Positions 1 through 3,925 of a DNA stretch of 6,238 nt are shown piece by piece. Numbering within the stretch: the stretch's first letter is position 1; each line of letters begins with the position of its first letter. The translations under genes were made by a program, and so were the position numbers. Under the pieces are notes generated by a model. That model was not told the origin of the DNA and made no database searches. It worked only from the letters and a program-made list of their open reading frames with translations. Origin of the DNA: Chloroflexota bacterium (GTDB lineage Bacteria; Chloroflexota; Dehalococcoidia; SM23-28-2; RBG-16-64-32); contig VBJT01000180.1 of NCBI GenBank assembly GCA_005880075.1, positions 1 through 6,238 on the forward strand. The letters run 5' to 3'.

Positions 1-315
1 GTCTCCGAGATCCGCCGCACCCCCGAAGACCGAACGCAGGGCGGGGTCGTCATCCGCGACGGCAAGCTGGAGCGCATCAAGACTATCAACCTCGACTCAG
101 CCTTCGAGGACGAACGCATTCACCACCAGCGGATGACCGCGAAGCTCGACCTCGAAAGCGGTGAGCAGGTCGCCCTGGAGGGCTTGGTGAAGGGCTATAT
201 CCCCCTGCGCAACCGCCGCGCCGGCATGACCACGCACATCGGAGAGGGTATGACGGAGTACCGCTGCCTCGGCCGCACCGCGCTCGGCATCTCGGAGTAC
301 CTGGACCAGGTCTGA
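1..315 (+). CDS. C-terminal end of a DUF7064-like hypothetical protein (5' partial)
   Basis: The reading frame is open from the first base and closes with TGA at 313-315, giving 104 residues with the start outside the window. The tail contains GMTTHIGEGMTEY followed by ALGISEYLDQV. From memory, this ending resembles the conserved C-terminus of the DUF7064/DUF7065 proteins (predicted beta-rich, lipocalin- or hydratase-like), which often sit beside acyl-CoA dehydrogenases and APH-type phosphotransferases. The next gene is such a phosphotransferase, which supports the assignment. No catalytic residue can be named and no biochemical role is claimed. A role in lipid or acyl-CoA metabolism is inferred from neighbours only. 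The coding call is firm; the family name is moderate. Confidence 0.7.
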   Translation, partial: VSEIRRTPEDRTQGGVVIRDGKLERIKTINLDSAFEDERIHHQRMTAKLDLESGEQVALEGLVKGYIPLRNRRAGMTTHIGEGMTEYRCLGRTALGISEYLDQV

Positions 316-360
316 CAAACCCGGCCTCTCTTGGGACCAGCGTCCATTCCCGTTCGCGCT

Positions 361-391
361 GAGGCTCTCGAAGCATGAGCGGAGCGATCAT
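361..391 (+). repeat. REP-like element, degraded copy A
   Basis: The segment reads GAGG, a TCGAAG core, then ATGAGCGGAGCGATCA. It aligns without gaps to 446-476 (copy B), with matching ATGAGCGGAGC and ATCA parts. The left arm of the palindrome is eroded (CGTTCGCGCT just upstream, where a full arm would read like CGCTCATGCT). The ATG at 375 opens only a 16-codon frame ending at 425, so this copy does not start a gene of visible importance. It resembles the widespread intergenic palindromes of the type CTCATCCTGAG...CGAAGGATGAG. Confidence 0.5.
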
Positions 392-433
392 TTCCCCGAC
401 TAAGCAGCGCTCAACACAACGATGACGCTTCTT

Positions 434-468
434 TCCGCTCATCCTGAGGTATCGAAGGAATGAGCGGA
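434..468 (+). repeat. REP-like palindrome, copy B, overlapping a start codon
   Basis: TCCGCTCAT (434-442) is the exact reverse complement of ATGAGCGGA (460-468). CCT (443-445) can extend the stem with AGG (456-458), bulging A459, and the loop is GAGGTATCGA. The kinase start codon is the ATG at 460-462, inside the 3' arm, and the likely ribosome-binding GAGG (446-449) lies in the loop. Folding of the mRNA could therefore sequester the start while exposing the Shine-Dalgarno bases. The pairing is directly visible; any regulatory effect is inference. Confidence 0.65.
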
Positions 469-1521
469 GCCATCACGCCGGGCTCCTCCGAAGACCTTTC
501 CTCCCGCCTCTGCTCCTTCCTACAACGCACCCACAACGCCCGCTCCGTCAGAATCGACGACTTTCGCCTCCTGACGGGCGGCGCTTCTCGCCAGACGTGG
601 TCATTCGACGCCGTAATCGAGCACGCAGACGGGAAGAGCGAGATGCTCTCGCTTGTGCTGCGGATGGACCCGCGCACGGAGGCGGGCCAGATGTCCCGCG
701 AGACCGAGTTCGCGCTGCTGAAGGCGGCCCACGAGGAAGGCGTACCGGTCGCGAAGGTGCGGCTGATGGGCGATGAATCGCTCGGCGCGCCCGGCTTTCT
801 CATGGAGCGAGTCGAAGGCGAGACGATCGCCCGAAAACTGCTTCGGGACGAGGAGTACGCCGACGCACGGCAGGTGATGACGGGGCAGCTTGGTGCGATT
901 CTCGCCCGCATCCACGCCATCCCCGTCGCGAAGCATAGTCTCGATGCGCTGCCAACCCCTCTTCCCGGCAAATCGCCGGCCGAGACGGAAGTCGACCGCT
1001 TCGAGGCCACCTACCGCGCGATCACGCCTGAGCCGCATCCTGCCCTTGAGCTGGCCTTCCGCTGGCTGCGGCAGAACATGCCGCCGGCCCCCGTAGAGCC
1101 CACGCTGGTGCACGGCGACTACCGCATCGGCAACGTAATCTTCGGGCCGGAAGGCGTTCGCGCCATCCTTGACTGGGAGCTCGCGCATCTCGGCGATCCG
1201 ATGGAAGACCTCGGCTGGATCTGCGTCCGCTCCTGGCGCTTCGGCAACGACGACAGGCCCGTAGGTGGCCTCGGACCGCGTGGAGAGCTCTGGGCATCTT
1301 ATGAGGCGGCAGGCGGGCGGAAGGTGGACCGCGAGGCGGTGCGCTGGTGGGAAGTCTTCGGCAGCCTGCGCTGGGGCATCATTTGCATCGGTCAAGCCCG
1401 CCGGGCGATGGAGAGCCCGCCGAAGGAAGGGCACGCCGGATCACACCTCGAGCTTCTAACGATTGGCCGCCGGACCGCGGAGACCGAATGGGAGCTGCTA
1501 AACCTGATGGAAGAGGCGTAA
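460..1521 (+). CDS. APH-fold phosphotransferase, ACAD10/11 (LvaA-like) type
   Basis: A complete 353-residue member of the aminoglycoside phosphotransferase/choline kinase-like fold, in the subgroup that accompanies acyl-CoA dehydrogenases. Visible motifs are the nucleotide-binding loop region LTGGASRQTW (38-47), the catalytic Brenner motif HGDYRIGN (H218, D220, N225) and the metal-binding DWE (238-240) followed by LAHLGDPMEDL. In studied relatives (LvaA of Pseudomonas, the kinase domains of ACAD10/11) the enzyme uses ATP to phosphorylate the hydroxyl of hydroxyacyl-CoAs so they can enter beta-oxidation. That role here is inference. Antibiotic resistance is unlikely given the family and neighbours. 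The ATG at 460 is forced: an in-frame TGA at 445-447 excludes earlier starts. GAGG at 446-449 is spaced suitably. The start lies inside a REP-like palindrome, so initiation may be structure-dependent. A DUF6285 gene follows after 142 nt. No adjacent dehydrogenase is seen. Confidence 0.92.
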   Translation: MSGAITPGSSEDLSSRLCSFLQRTHNARSVRIDDFRLLTGGASRQTWSFDAVIEHADGKSEMLSLVLRMDPRTEAGQMSRETEFALLKAAHEEGVPVAKVRLMGDESLGAPGFLMERVEGETIARKLLRDEEYADARQVMTGQLGAILARIHAIPVAKHSLDALPTPLPGKSPAETEVDRFEATYRAITPEPHPALELAFRWLRQNMPPAPVEPTLVHGDYRIGNVIFGPEGVRAILDWELAHLGDPMEDLGWICVRSWRFGNDDRPVGGLGPRGELWASYEAAGGRKVDREAVRWWEVFGSLRWGIICIGQARRAMESPPKEGHAGSHLELLTIGRRTAETEWELLNLMEEA

Positions 1522-1536
1522 CCGATGCGTCATTCT

Positions 1537-1557
1537 GAGCGACGACCACGATCGCTC
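1537..1557 (+). repeat. short hairpin downstream of the phosphotransferase gene
   Basis: GAGCGA (1537-1542) and TCGCTC (1552-1557) form a 6-bp stem with a 9-nt loop, 15 nt after the stop codon. There is no T-run, so it is not a standard intrinsic terminator. The preceding CATTCTGAGCGA resembles another intergenic repeat type common in environmental genomes. The rest of the gap to 1663 shows nothing coding. Confidence 0.35.
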
Positions 1558-1663
1558 GCGGAAGACCGCATCTCCGCGAAGGAATCCGGAGAGGGGCAGT
1601 CGCCCGCTCGCTGTCTGCGTCCCACTCCCACGCGCAGAGGACTGGAACGCGAGGTCGGGGCTG

Positions 1664-2053
1664 ATGCAGGATAGGCCAACCTACGACGAACTCCTCGCCG
1701 CGATCGAACGCTTCCTTGACGAGGAGATCGTCCCGAACACGCCCGGCTCACGCGGCTTCCACGCACGCGTAGCCGCGAACGCCGTCCGCACGATACGCCG
1801 GGAGCTAGAGGCGGAGGACGATCAGCTCACCGCCGAGTGGGCTGGTCTCGACGCGCTGCTGGGCGCCGTCGACCGGCCGCCTGCGCGGGCGCAACTCCGC
1901 GCGGAAATCGCCGAGCGAAATGCCGCGCTCTCCGAACGCGTTCGCCGTGGGGAGGCGGATGCCGGCCCCTTCGCCGAACAGGTGCGACAGCACCTCCGCA
2001 CTACCGTCCGCGACAAGCTACACGTGAGCAACCCCCGCTGGCTTGGCGAATAG
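1664..2053 (+). CDS. DUF6285 protein, possible LvaB-like partner of the phosphotransferase
   Basis: A 129-residue soluble protein with no signal peptide or membrane segment. It starts MQDRPTYDELLAAIERFLDE and continues with FHARVAANAV (32-41) and RELEAED (46-52). It closes with an Arg-rich helix and TVRDKLHVSNPRWL (114-127). This N-terminal and C-terminal pattern is that of DUF6285 as I remember it, a small alpha-helical family almost always next to an APH-type phosphotransferase, as here. In the levulinate pathway of Pseudomonas putida the small protein LvaB works with the kinase LvaA on 4-hydroxyvaleryl-CoA. Whether LvaB belongs to exactly this family is from memory, so an equivalent role is inference. 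No catalytic residues can be named. The ATG at 1664 has GAGG at 1651-1654, 9 nt upstream. It is the last gene of the cluster, and a perfect hairpin follows 20 nt after its stop. Confidence 0.82.
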   Translation: MQDRPTYDELLAAIERFLDEEIVPNTPGSRGFHARVAANAVRTIRRELEAEDDQLTAEWAGLDALLGAVDRPPARAQLRAEIAERNAALSERVRRGEADAGPFAEQVRQHLRTTVRDKLHVSNPRWLGE

Positions 2054-2073
2054 GGCCTACTCCATTAAGTAGC

Positions 2074-2093
2074 TGCAGGTCTTCAGACCTGCA
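2074..2093 (+). repeat. perfect 8-bp hairpin after the DUF6285 gene
   Basis: TGCAGGTC (2074-2081), loop TTCA, and GACCTGCA (2086-2093) form a perfect stem 20 nt after the DUF6285 stop codon. No U-tract follows, so it is either a factor-dependent 3' end, an mRNA-stabilising structure, or a copy of a dispersed palindromic repeat. The stem is certain; the role is not. Confidence 0.6.
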
Positions 2094-2202
2094 CGGCTCG
2101 CTCTCCAGAGCTGATTCGAGTGCCATTTCCCACTTAGACATCAGCCGGCAATTCTTTACGCTTGGATCATGCCAAAAGCGTTTATCGTAGACCGGTTGTC
2201 AG

Positions 2203-2327
2203 CGTTTGATTGGGTGCACCGCCCAAAACTTTGCCCGTCGCACAATCAACCGGAAGCTGTCAAAAGCCGGTATGGCAAACACGGCCGTCTCGGCGAAGCG
2301 AAAAAGCTTCGAACACTCAATCAAACG
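2203..2327 (+). repeat. 14-bp inverted repeat enclosing 97 nt
   Basis: CGTTTGATTGGGTG (2203-2216) pairs with CACTCAATCAAACG (2314-2327) over 14 positions, with one G-U (2213 with 2317). Inside, ACCGG (2249-2253) can pair with CCGGT (2267-2271), and CGAAGC (2294-2299) pairs with GCTTCG (2306-2311) around GAAAAA. This gives a closed, branched fold in either RNA sense. It could also be a pair of transcription-factor half-sites. Function is unknown. Confidence 0.5.
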
Positions 2328-2342
2328 AGACGAGCGAATCGC

Positions 2343-2385
2343 GGCAATCAATCCAGATATAGCTACGAAAACGTCCTTGATTGCC
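2343..2385 (+). repeat. 9-bp perfect inverted repeat
   Basis: GGCAATCAA (2343-2351) is the exact reverse complement of TTGATTGCC (2377-2385), with 25 nt between. Both arms contain the heptamer that also forms part of the 14-bp inverted repeat at 2203-2327, so the two structures could interchange partners. Confidence 0.5.
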
Positions 2386-2406
2386 CGCAGCAAGGCCCCC
2401 TCAGGA

Positions 2407-2415
2407 TGGTATAAT
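2407..2415 (+). promoter_or_regulatory. extended -10 promoter for tRNA-Leu(GAG)
   Basis: TGGTATAAT (2407-2415) is a perfect TATAAT hexamer with the TG of an extended -10 element. No good -35 lies 16-18 nt upstream; TTGATT at 2377 is 27 nt away, which is too far. Transcription would start near 2422, leaving a leader of about 70 nt before the tRNA. Confidence 0.65.
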
Positions 2416-2424
2416 TGGCGATGA

Positions 2425-2472
2425 AGGCCCGGCTGTAAGGTCGGGCCTCGTGCTTGCCCGGCTTTCAGCCGG
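2425..2472 (+). other. tandem hairpins in the tRNA-Leu(GAG) leader
   Basis: The first hairpin pairs AGGCCCGGC (2425-2433) with GTCGGGCCT (2440-2448): 9 bp including one G-U, 6-nt loop. The second pairs CCGGCT (2458-2463) with AGCCGG (2467-2472) around TTC. Both repeat the string GCCCGGCT (2427-2434 and 2456-2463). Neither is followed by a U-tract. They may mark a processed 5' leader or a small RNA. Function is inferred only from position between promoter and tRNA. Confidence 0.45.
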
Positions 2473-2493
2473 ATCGCTAAGATAGTCGGTGCT

Positions 2494-2580
2494 GCCGAGG
2501 TGGTGGAATAGGTAGACACGCCGTCTTGAGGGGGCGGTGCCCGTAAGGGCGTAGGGGTTCAAATCCCCTCCTCGGCACCA
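2494..2580 (+). tRNA. tRNA-Leu (anticodon GAG)
   Basis: An intact type II tRNA. The acceptor stem pairs GCCGAGG (2494-2500) with CCTCGGC (2570-2576), followed by discriminator A2577 and an encoded CCA (2578-2580). The anticodon arm CCGTC/GGCGG carries the loop TTGAGGG, with GAG at 2528-2530 reading CUC/CUU leucine codons. A long variable arm (GCCCGTAAGGGC) and a normal T-arm with GGTTCAAATCC are present. It has its own extended -10 promoter, and a broken tRNA-Cys begins 7 nt after the CCA, which suggests an original tandem tRNA transcript. Confidence 0.96.
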
Positions 2581-2587
2581 GCGTGAA

Positions 2588-2643
2588 GGCGACGTAGCCA
2601 AGTGGTTAAGGCAGGGGTCTGCAAAACCCTGATCGGGGGTTCA
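2588..2643 (+). pseudogene. tRNA-Cys (anticodon GCA), apparently truncated in the T-loop
   Basis: The 5' three quarters are canonical. There is acceptor 5' strand GGCGACG (2588-2594), a D-arm GCC...GGC with GTGG, an anticodon stem GGGGT/ACCCT around CTGCAAA with GCA at 2621-2623, a variable GATC, and T-stem plus loop start GGGGGTTCA. After 2643 the sequence no longer fits: there is no CCCCC-type T-stem return and no CGTCGCC acceptor strand at the right distance. A string CTTCGCC at 2671-2677 could pair with 6 of 7 acceptor bases, but the 27 nt before it form a different hairpin, not a T-arm. Read literally, the gene cannot give a normal tRNA. Possible explanations are disruption by acquired DNA, an interrupted tRNA, or an assembly error. 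Confidence 0.7.
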
Positions 2644-2650
2644 CGGACTC

Positions 2651-2663
2651 CGGCCATAGGCCG
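2651..2663 (-). terminator. hairpin just after the stop codon of the lamin-tail gene
   Basis: CGGCC (2651-2655), ATA, GGCCG (2659-2663) is a perfect 5-bp stem immediately past the stop codon of the minus-strand gene (TGA, 2666-2664). There is no U-tract on either strand, so termination is only suggested by position. It also lies directly downstream of the tRNA-Cys break. Confidence 0.35.
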
Positions 2664-3491
2664 TCAGTGCCTTCGCCGCGATCCGAGGAGCTGTGCCGCA
2701 AGGGCCAAAATGCCCACCAGCAGCAGATAGAGGTAGCGACCGTCGTCGGCTCGCCGGTCTGGCGCTGCCCATCTCGGGAGGCGACTGCCGGGACCGGCAA
2801 CGGACGCTCGCGCGGGCGCCGGCGACGTCGTCAGCACCGTGAGCGCCCCACCGCCCACGGCGAGGAAGCCAACCGCAAGCATTAATACCAGCAACGTCTG
2901 GGAGGAGGGAGCCGGCGGACCGCCCCCGAGCGGCACGACGCCGACAGGCGCCGGAGTTGGCGCGGGAATGGCCGCGCGCGTGGGAACGCTCGTTGGCACA
3001 GCGGTCGGCGCGCTGGTCGGTGCCGCCGTCGCTGCAGCACTCGCGGATGGGCTGATCCCCTGGCAGTTGACTTCGTGGACCACCGCGCCGGTATTGTCCA
3101 GGATTCGCACAAAGTCAGTCGAGTCGCCGTCGCGAAAGATAAAATTCTGCGACCAGACGAACGTGCCGCTCGCGGCCGGACCGCTCTCGACAAAAACGGT
3201 GACACCGGCGGCGAGAGCGCCAACGGGGGTCAGATCATAGGTCTCTGTTGCCACCGGGTCGCTCTGAAGAGACCAGCCGGTCAGGTCTTGGGCGTTGATG
3301 TCCTGATTCGAGATCGCCACTGTTTCTGGGTCGCGGCTGCACTGAAGTTCAGTCACTCGTACCTGAGCGGCCTGAGCCGAGACCAGTGAGGAGTGCAGCG
3401 TAAAGCCACCCGCAAATCCTAGGAGGAAGAGTGGCGCGAACAAACCGATCCAGCGGGCTGTAGCAAGGAGACGACGAGACAAATTGTTCAT
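2664..3491 (-). CDS. secreted lamin-tail-domain protein with C-terminal membrane segments
   Basis: A 275-residue protein read from the ATG at 3491. The N-terminus has NNLSRR, then a hydrophobic core and SAQA, an export signal with probable cleavage after AQA near residue 41. Residues 43-143 resemble a lamin tail (LTD) beta-sandwich: VRVTELQC, then VAISNQD, DLTGWSL, FIFRDGDSTDFVRILD and GAVVHEVNC. C51 and C143 could form a disulphide. A Pro/Ala/Thr-rich linker (about 145-196, with PTSAPTAVPTSVPT) leads to a membrane segment (about 198-222). A further basic stretch and a second hydrophobic segment (about 253-269) follow, ending RRRH. It is probably displayed on the cell surface. The LTD's role is unknown; such domains are found in bacterial surface proteins and nucleases, but no nuclease domain is seen here. 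The frame stays open up to 3596, but a TATAAT at 3548-3543 lies inside that extension, which supports 3491 as the start. Confidence 0.82.
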   Translation of the reverse strand: MNNLSRRLLATARWIGLFAPLFLLGFAGGFTLHSSLVSAQAAQVRVTELQCSRDPETVAISNQDINAQDLTGWSLQSDPVATETYDLTPVGALAAGVTVFVESGPAASGTFVWSQNFIFRDGDSTDFVRILDNTGAVVHEVNCQGISPSASAAATAAPTSAPTAVPTSVPTRAAIPAPTPAPVGVVPLGGGPPAPSSQTLLVLMLAVGFLAVGGGALTVLTTSPAPARASVAGPGSRLPRWAAPDRRADDGRYLYLLLVGILALAAQLLGSRRRH

Positions 3492-3542
3492 GGGGACCCG
3501 CTTTCCGTTTCGTCTGGCATCGGCTGCTACTCGATTAGGCAA

Positions 3543-3548
3543 ATTATA
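3543..3548 (-). promoter_or_regulatory. -10 element for the lamin-tail gene
   Basis: On the minus strand the sequence reads CCTATAATTTG, a perfect TATAAT, about 52 nt upstream of the ATG at 3491. The expected start of transcription near 3536 gives a leader of about 45 nt. The -35 region is poor, so an activator or an upstream element may contribute. Confidence 0.5.
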
Positions 3549-3580
3549 GGTTCCGAGGGCGAGGCCGACTATCGCGAATT

Positions 3581-3589
3581 TGTGGATAA
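3581..3589 (-). promoter_or_regulatory. single consensus DnaA box
   Basis: The minus strand reads TTATCCACA, the full consensus DnaA-binding 9-mer, 32 nt upstream of the TATAAT of the lamin-tail gene. It is a lone site: no cluster or AT-rich unwinding region is seen, so this is not an origin. It could be a DnaA-responsive promoter element or a chance match. Confidence 0.35.
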
Positions 3590-3679
3590 CCGCCAAGAGC
3601 CCGACAGATCAAATGAGGTCCGGAGCGGGAGGTTGTACGTGGCCTAAGCTTACGGAAGCCGAGGCAGAGCGGTATCGAC

Positions 3680-3688
3680 TGCTACAAT
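3680..3688 (+). promoter_or_regulatory. extended -10 promoter for tRNA-Leu(UAA)
   Basis: TGCTACAAT (3680-3688) is an extended -10 element placed so that transcription would begin a few bases before the tRNA at 3700. No consensus -35 is seen, as at the promoter of the other leucine tRNA in the window. Confidence 0.55.
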
Positions 3689-3699
3689 TACGATTGCGA

Positions 3700-3785
3700 G
3701 CCGGGGTGGCGGAACGGTAGACGCCGCGGACTTAAAATCCGCTGTCCGCAAGGGCGTGTGGGTTCGAATCCCGCCCCCGGCACCA
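3700..3785 (+). tRNA. tRNA-Leu (anticodon UAA)
   Basis: An intact type II tRNA. GCCGGGG (3700-3706) pairs with CCCCGGC (3775-3781), then discriminator A3782 and encoded CCA (3783-3785). The anticodon arm GCGGA/TCCGC holds the loop CTTAAAA, with TAA at 3733-3735 decoding UUA/UUG. There is a long variable arm (GTCCGCAAGGGCGT) and a T-arm with GGGTTCGAATCCC. No intron is present in the anticodon loop, unlike the group I intron position known in some tRNA-Leu(UAA) genes. Confidence 0.96.
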
Positions 3786-3807
3786 CTTCCTTCTTCCGCC
3801 TTGGCCA

Positions 3808-3837
3808 CGTGCGATGCCGTTTTTATTGCACGGCGTC
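3808..3837 (+). terminator. possible 3' hairpin after tRNA-Leu(UAA)
   Basis: GATGCCG (3813-3819) can pair with CGGCGTC (3831-3837, one G-U), or CGTGC (3808-3812) with GCACG (3828-3832). The T5 run at 3820-3824 falls in the loop, not after the stem, so this is not a classical intrinsic terminator. Nothing else recognisable lies between the tRNA and the topoisomerase gene. Confidence 0.3.
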
Positions 3838-3925
3838 AGGCCTTCACGCAGGTGATACGGCCGTCAACTCAAAATGAATATCACTAATGCATGATTTCGT
3901 GAAGGTGACGTAGTGGGGGACACAG

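Larger units (their letters stand above)
2094..2409. other. 316-nt intergenic stretch, no convincing gene, rich in inverted repeats
   Basis: This stretch looks less GC-rich than its neighbours. It contains overlapping short open frames on both strands (for example 2169-2414 and 2206-2424), but none has a clear ribosome-binding site or recognisable protein motif. It holds a 14-bp inverted repeat (2203-2216 with 2314-2327, one G-U), a 9-bp inverted repeat (2343-2351 with 2377-2385), a 6-bp hairpin (2294-2299 with 2306-2311) and five copies of TTGATTG/CAATCAA. It may encode a structured RNA or a protein-binding region, or be decayed sequence. I do not recognise tmRNA, SRP RNA, RNase P RNA or a known riboswitch in it. 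Confidence 0.5.

Noticed and set aside
375..425. 16-codon ORF starting MSGAI, as a leader peptide
   Set aside because: Its start comes from a repeat copy, there is no run of regulatory codons and no attenuator hairpin pair, so it is not listed as a gene.
601..1434. Long minus-strand ORF opposite the phosphotransferase gene
   Set aside because: Shadow frame of a GC-rich gene. The plus strand carries the full set of kinase motifs.
2169..2424. Small plus-strand ORFs of 81 and 72 codons (2169-2414 and 2206-2424)
   Set aside because: No good ribosome-binding site, no recognisable motif, the two overlap each other, and they run into the tRNA promoter. The inverted repeats explain the region better.
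2199..2519. Minus-strand 106-codon ORF with hydrophobic stretches
   Set aside because: It begins inside the tRNA-Leu(GAG) gene and covers the promoter and leader; no family resemblance.
3581..3589. Replication origin
   Set aside because: Only one DnaA box, no AT-rich unwinding element and no dnaA/dnaN neighbours.
3492..3596. 35-codon N-terminal extension of the lamin-tail protein
   Set aside because: The frame is open, but a TATAAT and a DnaA box lie inside it, and the ATG at 3491 places a normal signal peptide at the N-terminus.
2494..3785. Integrative element inserted at tRNA genes
   Set aside because: No integrase or excisionase gene, no direct repeat of a tRNA 3' end, and both leucine tRNAs are intact. 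The broken tRNA-Cys alone does not prove integration.
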